A stretch of DNA of 64,000 nt from Asterias rubens (lineage: Eukaryota; Echinodermata; Asteroidea; Forcipulatida; Asteriidae): assembly GCF_902459465.1 (NCBI RefSeq), contig NC_047082.1, positions 10,104,545 to 10,168,544 of the forward strand, given 5' to 3'. The translations under genes and the position numbers were made by a program. Shown in pieces: positions 22,501 through 29,610 of this stretch. Under the pieces are notes generated by a model. It was given only the letters and a program-made list of their open reading frames with translations. It ran no database searches and was not told the origin of the DNA. The first letter of the stretch is position 1; each line of letters opens with the position of its first letter.

Positions 22501-23899
22501 CCCCACAACTTACTATAAAACAACACGTATGGCATACAAAGTACAGTGCGCGCTCGCCATACAAATGCGGAACAGGTTTTGGAATGCAGAGCGACACAAA
22601 ACAGAACTTTCCTGGGGATGGCACGGGATTGGGACTTGAGTCAAGTCTACGGTATGGCAGGAGATTCTGTCCCCCCGGAGTTGCTGTCCCCCATATACCT
22701 TATCGCAAATACCAATGCGCAAGCGCAGACTGTTGAATGAGGTGCATTGTGGGATATATATGGATCAAATTTGGATACCAGCAAGACCACAATGCACCTA
22801 ATTCCAAGCTTTACGCGCGCGCCCCGGTATTTGCGATAAGGTCTATACGGCGAACTGTTTACAGACAACTTCTGATAGCGCCCTCTTTTGAAACATCCTC
22901 CTTCAGCCCACGTTAATTTCTATTGGGGGAACAGAATCTCCGGCGGACCGATTTCTCTGGGACACCGGCAATAGTGTAACATTGTAATAATACGTGCTTT
23001 AAACAAATATTATCCTCGTTAGCTTGCCAGCTTGAATACTTCACATTTCCCTATACGGCTGGCTCACACGGATGCAAACATCATTTGATTTTCTAATTCT
23101 ACAATGATCTTTACAACTCCATAAAACCCATTTACCATAGACCTTTATCGCAAATACTTTTTAGGCACGTGAGGCGTTGAATGAGGTGCATGCTGCATGG
23201 TCTACCAGCATGCACCTCATTCAACAGTAAGTCACTAACAAGGCTTGCGCAATGGGTATCAAAACAAAACTCTATCAAACTGCTGTCATGTTTGTGAACA
23301 TTAGCTTACCAGGGAGAAGTCCGAGCCAGCGCGACAACACCCATCATATTGGACCAACTGGTTAACCTCGCCTGCGATGCTAGTAACGTCACTTCCGTCT
23401 ATCACGCCGATTGGATGAGAGACATCGGTAACAACACCGAGATGGCGCTGACCAGTGATGCCTCTTATACCATCCATGAAGACCGTGCGGGTGGGCTATT
23501 TCACCTGTACCTGGATATAGGCAATTATTCCGAAGCGTTTGACGGGTACTACATTTGCTCCATTAATAACGGCACGGCGACTGCGGGTGTTGCAGTCACC
23601 AGGAAGCTAGGTAAGTATGAATTTAGGGACAATGAAACAAGGTCTGTGTCTCCTTAAATCTTCCTCTTTCTCTACAGACATCTGTTCTGTCCTTCTATTG
23701 AGCTGAATTTTTTGCAGGGTTTTATCCAGGTTGTTGGAGTGTTTTGACGGTTGGCTTTCTGAAGGTACTGGATCAGGACTGCAGAGTCGCGACCTTCCAC
23801 GGGGAGCTACGTGCAGTGAAGGTAATCTCTCGTATGTTCTCGTGCTCACAAGATTCTAATCGTCTTCTTTCTGAGTTGTTATTCTTTGAGAAGCACTAG
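7582..23899 (+). CDS. Gene B: secreted multidomain protein, WxxW-LamG-Ig-WxxW-WxxW-Ig-F5/8C-Ig4
   Basis: Exons: 7582-7605, 8771-8816, 9465-9571, 10050-10248, 10757-11497, 12670-12984, 13513-13595, 14083-14281, 14603-14688, 15260-15455, 16084-16404, 17402-17493, 18170-18259, 18457-18564, 19216-19372, 20145-20441, 20863-21168, 21511-21668, 22210-22360, 23317-23610, 23718-23899. They sum to 4152 nt, an exact multiple of three, giving 1383 residues and a TAG stop. The start ATG has a strong context (GACACCATGG). Residues 1-20 are a signal peptide and no membrane span is seen, so the protein is probably secreted. All introns between domains are phase 1 except those inside split domains. Likely role: extracellular matrix, adhesion or recognition (inferred from domains). 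The acceptor at 23316 and the last exon are the least certain parts. Confidence 0.8.
7707..8092. mobile_element. M1 element in gene B intron 1
   Basis: TTAAAGGCAGTGGACAC at the left and GTGTCCACTGGCTTTAA at the right. It is nearly identical to the M1 at 26897-27282, and the similarity continues about 230 bp past the right end. Confidence 0.8.
8093..8319 (+). repeat. Segment duplicated at 27283-27510
   Basis: Runs from ACCAAAATCTTAAACACG to CTCCTACTTTTGTATTTT and is nearly identical to the later copy, apart from one base (ATTCTACC versus ATTGTACC) and the length of an A-run. Confidence 0.8.
8384..8742. mobile_element. M1 element, diverged
   Basis: Starts GGGCACTATTGGTATTTACTC and ends TTTGACAATTACCAAATATT. 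Terminal TTAA is lost. It ends only about 28 bp before exon 2 of gene B. Confidence 0.65.
9261..9405. mobile_element. MITE-like element, family M8
   Basis: Inverted ends TAGACTTGATTCAAGTCCC and GGGACTTGAGTCAAGTCTA. The second copy is at 22444-22648. It lies just before the first WxxW exon of gene B. Confidence 0.65.
9465..10248 (+). CDS. Gene B WxxW domain 1 (two exons)
   Basis: Exon 9465-9571 holds TTWTAWYSVDDP and exon 10050-10248 holds the cysteine half (AECR, GLLC, CLDYEIRFEC). The W-x-x-W, D-x-P and C-x-DYE-x-R-F/Y-x-C pattern is that of the Mucin2_WxxW domain of gel-forming mucins and CILP proteins. The internal intron is phase 0 and the outer borders are phase 1. About residues 24-125. 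Confidence 0.8.
9661..9983. mobile_element. M1-related inverted-repeat element
   Basis: Left end TTAAATACACTGGACACC, right end ATTAGTGTCCAGTGCTTT. Shorter and more diverged than typical M1. It lies in the internal intron of WxxW domain 1. Confidence 0.6.
10325..10700 (+). repeat. GTCGTT/GTTGTT microsatellite in gene B
   Basis: Long runs of TGTCGT and GTTGTT units between exons 4 and 5. Every frame stays open on both strands through here simply because the unit has no stop; those frames are not genes. At 10500-10536 the repeat is broken by an inverted copy of part of the next exon. Confidence 0.9.
10500..10536 (-). repeat. Inverted 37-bp copy of a gene B exon segment
   Basis: The reverse complement matches 11036-11072, inside the LamG-like exon, with one mismatch. 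It is bounded on both sides by GTCGTT repeats. Confidence 0.9.
10757..11497 (+). CDS. Gene B LamG-like (concanavalin-fold) exon
   Basis: A single 741-bp exon, phase 1 to phase 1, covering about residues 126-372. Features typical of LamG/LamG-like jelly-roll modules: HFHWDL near the start, GWTFAFWMRYR, AWTHHCFTYD followed by KYFKNGD, and a closing DFKMFYRTFNNTEVQKLY. Paired cysteines (CIS..CC.., HHCF) are present. A role in carbohydrate or protein binding is inferred from the fold. Confidence 0.75.
11655..11760. repeat. Short inverted-repeat element
   Basis: ATTCGTTCCCCGAAATGAG on the left and TCATAGGAACGAAT on the right flank a core with GTTTCCTCGAAG and TTTCGAGGGAACGAAA. It could fold into a hairpin. 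No second copy was noticed. Confidence 0.4.
12266..12413. mobile_element. MITE-like element, family M4, diverged
   Basis: The right half GTCTGCTGCCACCCAGCGTCC is the family signature; the left half is weak. Better copies are at 13019, 21323, 27779, 36058 and 39120. Confidence 0.55.
12670..12984 (+). CDS. Gene B Ig-like domain 1
   Basis: Phase 1-1 exon for about residues 373-477. Ig pattern: VEIECLA, NITWYRS, then a second cysteine in FVCEALD, about 65 residues apart. One exon per domain is usual for Ig modules. Confidence 0.75.
13019..13152. mobile_element. MITE-like element, family M4
   Basis: Palindromic: AACGCTAGGTGGCAGCAGAC on the left, CTGCTGTCACCTAGGGTCCC on the right, ending AAAAGTCTC. 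About 135 bp. Confidence 0.7.
13170..13500. repeat. Dispersed repeat shared with 43062-43400
   Basis: Common blocks: CATCTGACTTTACACTTCG, AACGCCAGAGAGTG, AATCAAAACACAG, and a doubled ATCCAATGAAAT near the end. The borders are not clear. Confidence 0.5.
13513..14281 (+). CDS. Gene B WxxW domain 2 (two exons)
   Basis: Exon 13513-13595 has MYWTPWLSADDP. Exon 14083-14281 has IQCR, GLDC and CYDYEVRYSC. Same exon sizes and phases as domain 1 (second exon 199 bp in both). About residues 478-571. Confidence 0.8.
13770..13990. mobile_element. MITE-like element, family M9
   Basis: Left end ACTCTAAAAACAGTG, right end CACTGTTTTTACAGTGT. Shares CATTTCTAAGCAT and ATGATAAAC blocks with 40724-40912. Lies in the internal intron of WxxW domain 2. 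Confidence 0.55.
14603..15455 (+). CDS. Gene B WxxW domain 3 (two exons)
   Basis: Exon 14603-14688 has FQWTDWYDTSDP. Exon 15260-15455 has AECR, GFRC and CPDVEVRYRC (DYE replaced by DVE). About residues 572-665. A partial extra copy of the second exon precedes it at 15119-15189. Confidence 0.78.
14798..14978. mobile_element. Inverted-repeat element (MITE-like)
   Basis: The left arm GCGATAACGAAAACGATAA is matched inversely by TCTCGTTTTCATTCTCGTTATC-like sequence on the right, with outer GGCC-rich ends. No second copy was noticed in this window. Confidence 0.45.
15045..15334 (+). repeat. Tandem duplication of about 145 bp with a decoy half-exon
   Basis: Both units start GATAGTCAGAT and contain an acceptor followed by TTACCCAGATTTGTGC and GAGTGTCGAATCAAAGG. 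Unit 1 (15119-15189) carries only the 5' part of the WxxW second exon; unit 2 is the functional exon. The frame stays open from unit 1 into the real exon. Confidence 0.8.
15540..15645 (+). repeat. GTC/GTG-rich microsatellite
   Basis: Irregular runs of GTCGTC, GTGGTC and GATTGTCGTC in the intron after WxxW domain 3. Open frames through it (Asp/His-rich on the minus strand) are artefacts of the repeat. Confidence 0.85.
16084..16404 (+). CDS. Gene B Ig-like domain 2
   Basis: Phase 1-1 exon, about residues 666-772. LRLQCDV holds the first cysteine and TLVCIARD the second, with a Trp-rich EWLWLD between. Confidence 0.7.
16684..17068. mobile_element. M1 element in gene B
   Basis: TTAAAGGCAGTGAACAC to GTGTCCACTGTCTTTAA, full length, with TTAA at both ends. 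Confidence 0.8.
17402..19372 (+). CDS. Gene B F5/8 type C (discoidin) domain, four exons
   Basis: Exons 17402-17493, 18170-18259, 18457-18564 and 19216-19372, joined by phase-0 introns, with phase 1 outside; about residues 773-921. It starts SECEAPIGISSDQIQLSQIS and runs through DAWVPAV, LDFDLGVEYEITGIAVQG, ITTRFLRFNPRLWQG and ends VEIYGCAVG. These match the F5/8C hallmarks: first Cys before P-I/L-G, W-V-P, V-D-L-G-like, T-G-I..Q-G, R-x-L/I-R..P..W, E-x-Y-G-C. Discoidin domains bind lipids, glycans or cell-surface proteins. Confidence 0.85.
17802..18036. mobile_element. MITE-like element, family M2
   Basis: Inverted ends: CCCCATTCCATAAAT on the left and ATGAAATTGGTCC on the right. Inner arms contain TTGGTAATC and GATTACCAACCAAATG around a short centre. 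Family copies are also at 19797, 35566, 39761 and 40018. Confidence 0.65.
18880..19170. other. A/T-rich intron stretch with AATC simple repeats
   Basis: AATCAATC and AAATAAAC-type simple sequence in the last intron of the discoidin domain. No gene or element seen. Confidence 0.6.
19797..20019. mobile_element. MITE-like element, family M2
   Basis: GGGCCTAATTTCATAGAGCTGC at the left is matched by GCAGCTCTATGAACTTGGGCCC at the right. Confidence 0.75.
20145..20441 (+). CDS. Gene B Ig-like domain 3
   Basis: Phase 1-1 exon, about residues 922-1020: FTFTCRAE, PNITWLAD, VEFACQAT form a clear C-W-C immunoglobulin pattern. Confidence 0.82.
20863..21168 (+). CDS. Gene B Ig-like domain 4
   Basis: Phase 1-1 exon, about residues 1021-1122: VNMTCTAS, VIEWSKR, and VDDGEYACQVN (the D-x-G-x-Y-x-C motif of V/I-set Ig folds). 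Confidence 0.85.
21323..21466. mobile_element. MITE-like element, family M4
   Basis: GGCTTTGGAACGCTAGGTGG on the left, GCCACCAAGCGTCCCTAAAG on the right, with a short loop. Confidence 0.7.
21511..22360 (+). CDS. Gene B Ig-like domain 5 (two exons)
   Basis: Exons 21511-21668 and 22210-22360, the only Ig here split by a phase-0 intron. YRLECEV and VTWLTP lie in the first exon, VDDGSYVCTAEV in the second. About residues 1123-1225. Confidence 0.82.
22444..22648. mobile_element. MITE-like element, family M8
   Basis: TAGACTTGATTCAAGTCCC to GGGACTTGAGTCAAGTCTA; second copy of the 9261-9405 family. Confidence 0.7.
22690..22850. mobile_element. MITE-like element, family M5
   Basis: Left ATACCTTATCGCAAATACC, right GGTATTTGCGATAAGGTCTAT, with an inner GAGGTGCATTGTGG / CCACAATGCACCTAATTC pairing. 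Near-identical copy at 45968-46123; a partial relative at 23142-23230. Confidence 0.75.
23142..23230. mobile_element. Partial M5 element
   Basis: CCTTTATCGCAAATAC followed by GAATGAGGTGCATGCTGC and its reverse complement GCATGCACCTCATTC. The outer right arm is missing. Confidence 0.5.
23317..23610 (+). CDS. Gene B Ig-like domain 6
   Basis: About residues 1226-1323: VNLACDAS, DWMRD, FDGYYICSINN. Phase continuity needs the acceptor at GGGAG (23315-23316) rather than the stronger-looking ACCAG four bases earlier, which would break the frame. Confidence 0.72.
23718..23899 (+). CDS. Gene B terminal coding exon (tentative)
   Basis: Starts after TTTTTTGCAG, continues the frame for 60 residues and stops at TAG 23897-23899; no known domain. 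A donor at 23822 (AAG then GTAATC) could instead join in frame to 24358-24540, which is open for 60 codons to TGA 24538-24540. The C-terminus is therefore ambiguous. Confidence 0.45.
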
Positions 23900-24127
23900 A
23901 TAGCATGTGTACGGAGTATGGAGAAGACGCGACACGGAAGGCGGGTCTGAGCTGTCAATCACGTACATCAGCGGCTACATTCACACCAATCAACCGACGT
24001 TACATGAAGATCACTGAATAGCAACGCATTCGACAACCATGGCGCCATTTCGTTGTCGAGCATCTGCTACGACAATACCAGGTAACGTGAATGTACATTT
24101 TTACATTGCCAATAAACTTATATGATA

Positions 24128-24298
24128 ATAGATGGATTGCAAAACGCGTCATTGACCGCCATCTTTAATGTAAACCGATTGAAAAATGCTCGCGTGTACG
24201 CACTACGCAATACTCTCAGCCAATGAGAGCTCTTCATGTTTGCACAATTCATTAAAGATGGCGGTCAATGAAGTCTACTGGCCAATGACATCTATTAG
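24128..24298. mobile_element. Inverted-repeat element (MITE-like)
   Basis: TAATAGATG and CATTGACCGCCATCTTTAATG on the left are mirrored by CATTAAAGATGGCGGTCAATG and CATCTATTA on the right. It sits in the possible 3' intron of gene B. Confidence 0.65.
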
Positions 24299-24599
24299 TA
24301 AAAACTGACTTTCCGGAATGTTTTGATGTTGAATAGTTTGGTACTTGTTTCTTTCAGGGTCGTCCTAGAGATGAGCTTGCAAGACTCTGCATAATGATTT
24401 CGATGGACATGTTCAGCCTATCATTTTGCGAGAAACCTTACTTGGACATTGGAAAGGCGAGACGAGATCTCCATTTTACGCATCAATTTCTTCTTGACGT
24501 CATCATTCTGGTCTCGCACTGTGCCTGTTGTTCAATTTGAACATACCCATAAGATGAGGGGAACATTTTGACTCGGGAGATAATAGGTCTAAAATATTA

Positions 24600-24700
24600 C
24601 TTTTCATTTGGGGTGGAATAAAGACAAATTGACTAGAGCGAGATTTGAACCAACGACCTCCGGATAAACGTGCCGCCGTCCTACCAACTGAAACAATGCT
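24600..24700 (-). mobile_element. tRNA-derived SINE fragment
   Basis: On the minus strand: GGAGGTCGTTGGTTCAAATC, a B-box-like T-arm, followed by CTCGCTCTAGTCAATTTG. A relative lies at 44340-44403. An AATAAA within it (24617-24622, plus strand) could serve gene B as a polyadenylation signal, but the origin is repetitive. Confidence 0.5.
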
Positions 24701-24924
24701 AGCGGTCTCCCTATCTTGTCAATATCTTTGTTCGGGTGCAGATTGTAAGAGACAAGGTTTTCTTCCTCAACCAGCCCATACCCCCTCCCCTAGTAATGGG
24801 TAGGCGGGTTGACTTCACTGTAATTTCTTTGTCAAACTCTTAAAACGAGGGCTGGTTAAACACTGCGTCATGGCACATGTTAATTGTTTTTTTTCTCCAA
24901 GGACAAATCGCCAGATTTGGCAGC

Positions 24925-25234
24925 GTCATGGCCGAGCGGTTAAGAGCACCGGATTCAAGCACTGCTGTTTGATCAGCAGGGTGTGCGTTCGGATCCCGGT
25001 CGTGACACTTGCTTCATAAAATTGGGGGGGCAGTGCTTTCTGCTCTACCGGCCAGGCTTCGAATTGATGATACCCAAGCCTACATCCGTATGGACTGTAA
25101 AGGGGTTAACCCTGTTTCAGCCCTAGGAGTAGGTGGCAACGGTCTCTGGAAAAAAATAATTGTAGCCCACACCTTGAAGTGGCCTTCAGGCCTTGTGTGT
25201 CAGGCGACTTGCATACAAAAAAATATATAAAAAA
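24925..25234 (+). mobile_element. tRNA-Leu-like SINE
   Basis: The head at 24925-25007 resembles a class II tRNA: A-box TGGCCGAGCGGTTAAGAGC, a TTCAAGC loop, B-box-like GCGTTCGGATCCCGG, and acceptor arms that pair (GTCATGG with TCGTGAC). The anticodon stem does not pair well. A tRNA-unrelated body of about 200 bp and an A-rich tail (25211-25234) follow, so this is a retroposed SINE, not a working tRNA gene. Confidence 0.7.
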
Positions 25235-25544
25235 AACATTCCACATAGCAAAAAGGGGATCAGATGTAGGAGTTGTGTACTTACTTTTTTGTTATGAACT
25301 TTTCAAGAGTAGCGGATGGTTGTTAATACAAATTATTACAAAATATATTTTAGAAACGACCAATTTTAGTTCATCCAGTTTGAGAAAAAATGAATTTGAG
25401 CATGAGGTTTCAAACATTTAGCCTTTCTCTGCCAACTCAAAGCACACAATACAGTACAACATGTGCGTTGGCTTATTTTCTTATGACCGATGGAGCCCAC
25501 ATTCTCACTGGTTTCATATTTCTACAAAGCTTTACTTTATACGC

Positions 25545-25922
25545 TTAAAGGCAGTGGACACTATTGGTAATTACTCAAAATAATTATTAGCATAAAACCG
25601 TTCTTGGTGACGAGTAATGGGGAGAGGTTGATGGTATAAAACATTGTGAGAAACGGCTCCCTCTGAAGTGCCATAGTTTTCGAGAAAGAAGTAATTTTCC
25701 ATGAATTTGATTTCGAGACCTCAGATTTAGAACTTGAGGTCTCGAAATCAACCATCTAAATGACACAAATTTGTGCGACAAGGGTGTTTTTTTCCTACAT
25801 TATTATCTCGCAAGTTCGATGACCAATTGAGCTCAAATTTTCACAGGTTTGTTATTTTATACATATGTTGAGATAACCAAGGCTAGTCTTTGATAATTAC
25901 CAATAGTGTCCAGAGTCTTTAA
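25545..25922. mobile_element. M1 element
   Basis: TTAAAGGCAGTGGACAC to GTGTCCAGAGTCTTTAA, full length. Confidence 0.8.
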
Positions 25923-26867
25923 TAAACCACATGCCGATTTAACAAATAACTATATATTGATCTTAACTCTATATTAACCTTAAATGCAACAAAAAGTGTG
26001 CTGTTTTACTATGGTTATACTGACAAACGCATCTTTAAAAAAAACCTAATCTCAGTGCTTTGTGAAATCGAGCCCGGCCGTTAAAACAAGATCGAATGTT
26101 AATTTAAATGGATGGCATATAGTGTGGTTATCACTTCAAAAGTTAATAACACTAATATCTTATCTGAAAAAAGGGTTCCATGCGTGACATCTATACATTC
26201 ATGTATTATAATGATAATTGAATGACTCAAAACTTCAGGTATATTTTGCATCTATTCATAAACTGTGCAAATCTCGCGGTTCTAGTGTTAGACATTCCGG
26301 GATCGAGTTGTTTTGTAAACCATAATATCGAGTTGTCATCAACACTAACACTCAAAATTACCATCAAACCTAGCTATCTTAGGCATAAAAAAACCTTGTT
26401 AATGCCCTTTTCCGACCGACCAGAAATCCACGGTAGCGTTTTTTTTTTCCATTTGGTGTTTTTTTTTACTTTATTTTTTAAAGTATTTTATACTTTGAAT
26501 GCCAAATAAACGACAATAAACCCTTCATCCGACGCTGAAATATTATTTTAGCGTGCTGTCAGAAATCACGATAAACGATGAAGTGTTTGATATTGTCTGT
26601 TTTTTATATGGTCGTTCAAATTTTGTTGAAATTTGTTTTAAAGGGCGGCCTCGTCCAAAATTACTTGTTTTTTTTTAATGTTAACTTCGACATTTGTTTT
26701 GCTTATATTAAAATTAAAATTGTATTCGTTTTTTTTCTCAATAAGTGAGTTTAAATAGATTTTGAAATAAGATTGAATAAATGTTTTTTATAATAATCTG
26801 AGTTGGGGTGTTTTTCTCGTTTTCATTCATACGGGACTTGCTCAGTCTATTAATTTGTAAATAATTG
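25923..26867. other. A/T-rich intergenic stretch, nothing recognised
   Basis: Poly-T tracts and short open frames without domain or splice support. Confidence 0.5.
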
Positions 26868-27671
26868 CTTTAAATAATGATATCTTTACATTGATATTAA
26901 AGGCAGCGGACACTATTGGTAATTACACAAAATAATTATTAGCATCAAACCTTATTTAGTAACGAGTAATGGGGAGAGGTTGATGGTATAAAATATTGTG
27001 ACAAACTGTTCCCTCTGAAGTGGAGTAGTTTTCGAGAAAGAAGTAATTTTCCACTTATTTGATTTCGAGACCTCAAGTTTAGAATTTGAGGTCTCGAAAT
27101 CAATCATCTAAACGCACACAACTTCGTGTGACAAGGGTGTTTTTTCTTTCATAGTTATCTCGCAACTCCATCGACCAATCGAGCTCCAATTTTCACAGGT
27201 TTGTTATTTTATGCATATGTTGCGCCACAGCAAGTGAGATGACTGGTCTTTGACATGTACCAACAGTGTCCACTGGCTTTAAACCAAAATCTTAAACACG
27301 AAAACATCATGCTTTGTTTCCCAAATCAATGCAATGCCATTTTGTAGTCATAAAGTTATGCTCCCTTGCACTGCAGTTTACCTATACACCGTGTTTCCCG
27401 CCTGATGCCTATCCTCGTTCAAGGTATTGTACCTGGGTTTCTTAAAAAAAAAAAAACTTGTATCTGGTGCTCGATGTGTGGTATTATAGTAACCTCCTAC
27501 TTTTGTATTTTTTTATTATCTCGCAAGTTTGATGACCAATTGAGCTCAAATTTTCACAGGTTTGTTAGTTTTTGCATATGTTGAGATACACCAACTGTGA
27601 AGGCTAGTCTTTGACAATTACCAATAGTGTCCACTGTCTTTAAATAATGATATCTTTACATTGATATTAAA
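26868..27671. repeat. Composite M1 block flanked by 33-bp direct repeats
   Basis: CTTTAAATAATGATATC...TTGATATTAAA occurs at 26868-26900 and again exactly 770 bp later at 27638-27671. Between them are a full M1 (26897-27282), the segment shared with 8093-8319, and a second M1 3' end (27511-27644). Confidence 0.8.
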
Positions 27672-27778
27672 AACTATACTTCAAAGAATAAGACTCCACA
27701 TAGTGTATTTACAGCTTCTTGTTTTTTCGCTATTATGATACAGTGTTATAGTTCACTCACATAAAGGACTTTTTCCAA

Positions 27779-27915
27779 CGGGGACTATTTGAACGCTTGG
27801 TGGCGACAGACTCAAAAGGTAAATCTATCGTTCTTGGTGATTTGCGCATGTTCATAACTACGTAACAAAATTACGTTCTGTAAGGGCTGCTACCACATAG
27901 AATCCCAAAAGTCCA
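27779..27915. mobile_element. MITE-like element, family M4
   Basis: GAACGCTTGGTGGCGACAGAC left, GGGCTGCTACCACATAGAATC right, with AACTACGTAAC in the centre. Confidence 0.6.
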
Positions 27916-28100
27916 AATAATTCTGATCCGATCAATTTTCTCCCCATGCAAATGACAGTCGCTCCGGACCCAAATTGACAGAGCCGCGAACTTGCTCATT
28001 GCTACATTCGGTGTAATAATTTTAAATGGACAGTTTTAGGTGTTATTTTTGAGTGAAAATATTACGATTGTATACGAGGTCTTTTATGTAACCCCATGTA

Positions 28101-28282
28101 AAAGACCTTTATCTTAATCACGCTGTCACCATCTTGGCCATGTTCCCTGTTTCCAACAGTAATGAATGGTTTTACATTCATTGCGCAAACAGGGCACCAG
28201 ACTATTATTTCGTCCAGCCTCAGTTTGGTTACAATGACTTGAAATGGAGTAAAATCAAGATGGCCACACCGTGATAAAAGTA
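28101..28282. mobile_element. Inverted-repeat element beside the lectin gene
   Basis: The left arm CACGCTGTCACCATCTTGGCC is mirrored by AAGATGGCCACACCGTG on the right. It ends about 30 bp from the stop codon of the C-type lectin (minus strand), so it probably lies in its 3' UTR or terminator region. Confidence 0.6.
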
Positions 28283-28313
28283 CATACCAATCAGTCGCGA
28301 CCTTGGTTTTTTT

Positions 28314-29009
28314 TTACAGTTCGAAGTAAGAGCAATCATTCACTTTCTTGAAGTCGCAGACATCAGCCTTGCGAGTAGCGTTGTTGAGCTGACAAATCTT
28401 ACCCTGCTGCCAGAGATTGAAGGAGTGGCATCGAGGCTCCGCCAAGCACGCCTGACCACACCCAATGACTCCCTTGGCTGTCAGGTTCTTGATGTCATGG
28501 TTGAGCAGACACTGTGATGCGAACCGACCGTCACCATCAGCTGTAAGGCACACGGGATGAGGGACGCGCATCTCACAAGCAGCGAAGCTGACCTTATTAC
28601 AGTCTGTATCGCCCCATTTACCACTGTACATGTACTTGCTAGCCATTCTGATACAGTGAGCAGTCACCTCATTTGGTTCGCCTACAAACCAGTTGTCAAA
28701 CTTAAGTTTTACGTCCACCCCAGAGCATGTCAATTGTTTGTTAGTGTTGAAAACATTACAGCAATTACAGAAATTATTTAGCTCTTGCCAAACATAATCA
28801 TGCTTGTCTCGAGATTCAGGCATAACCATGGTACTTCCGGGCCGGTCACAAGCCCTCGTAGCATCGAACCAATTCATCCTCTCGGGTAGAAAGACGTAGC
28901 AGGAGTCTTGCCAAGTAAACCAGCCGGGAGGACAAGCTGCTTGCAACCCGTCAATGAAAAATACAAATAGAAAGCACACGTGGAAAACCCAAGCAGTAGA
29001 TGCAGACAT
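28314..29009 (-). CDS. Gene C: secreted C-type lectin with PAN/apple-like C-terminal domain, intronless
   Basis: One uninterrupted 231-codon frame. Residues 1-24 form a signal peptide (FHVCFLFVFFIDGLQA). Residues 26-145 are a C-type lectin domain: CPPGWFTWQDSCY at the start, EPN at 111-113 (the mannose-type calcium/sugar motif), WGDTDC at 132-137 in place of the usual WND, closing FAAC at 142-145. Cys 26/37, 54/145 and 119/137 fit the long-form disulfides. Four further cysteines (81, 83, 84, 95) lie in the long-loop region. Residues 154-226 hold eight cysteines with CGQACLAEPRCHSFN, as in PAN/apple domains. The start is the first ATG, preceding the signal peptide. Likely a soluble calcium-dependent glycan-binding protein; the sugar is not known. 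Confidence 0.88.
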   Translation of the reverse strand: MSASTAWVFHVCFLFVFFIDGLQAACPPGWFTWQDSCYVFLPERMNWFDATRACDRPGSTMVMPESRDKHDYVWQELNNFCNCCNVFNTNKQLTCSGVDVKLKFDNWFVGEPNEVTAHCIRMASKYMYSGKWGDTDCNKVSFAACEMRVPHPVCLTADGDGRFASQCLLNHDIKNLTAKGVIGCGQACLAEPRCHSFNLWQQGKICQLNNATRKADVCDFKKVNDCSYFEL

Positions 29010-29286
29010 CTCGACTCTTATCAGACAAAGTTCAAAATGAATCTAGCTAGCAGGCTGGGAAGATAAATCTGGCTAAATTTTCTGATATTGAGGACTTCCA
29101 CTCTCTATGTCGGTTGCTCTCCAAGTAAATTATAGACAATGATGAGCGTGGTATCAAAAACACAGACACAAAAACATGGTGTTTAATACAACTGTTGCTT
29201 GGCTACTAAGGACTCGGCTTCTCTAATTAATGCTTTCTTTATGCTTGAGTGGAGAACCTCCCAACTGTATGTCACATTTCATGATT

Positions 29287-29610
29287 AATGCTGATGGCAC
29301 AAACGTGGATATACCAATAACTATTTAAGTACATTCAATAATTAATGCTGATTGCACTTGTGGGTCTACCAATCTTTGTTTGAGTAAAATAATGTTGATT
29401 GCACAAACGTGGATATACCAATAACTATTTATTGAGTACATTTCAATAACTAATGCTGATTGCACAAACGTGGGTATACCCAAAGCCATTTGAGTACATT
29501 TCAATAATTAATGCTGATTGCACAAATGTGGGTCTACCAATACTTTTTTGACTAAAATAATGTTGATTGCACAATTGTGCATGTACCAATAACCATTCGA
29601 GTACCTACGT
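29287..29610. repeat. About six tandem copies of a 47-62 bp unit upstream of the lectin gene
   Basis: Units begin AATGCTGATTGCACAAACGT or close to it, at about 29287, 29343, 29390, 29452, 29510 and 29560, each followed by TACCAATA and often GAGTACATTTCAATAA. They lie 280-600 bp upstream of the start codon of gene C. Confidence 0.8.

Noticed and set aside
24925-25007. tRNA-Leu gene
   Set aside because: A and B boxes and acceptor arms look good, but the anticodon stem fails to pair and a SINE body with A-rich tail follows.
29287-29610. CRISPR-like array
   Set aside because: Units are contiguous degenerate tandem repeats without distinct spacers, in a eukaryotic genome.
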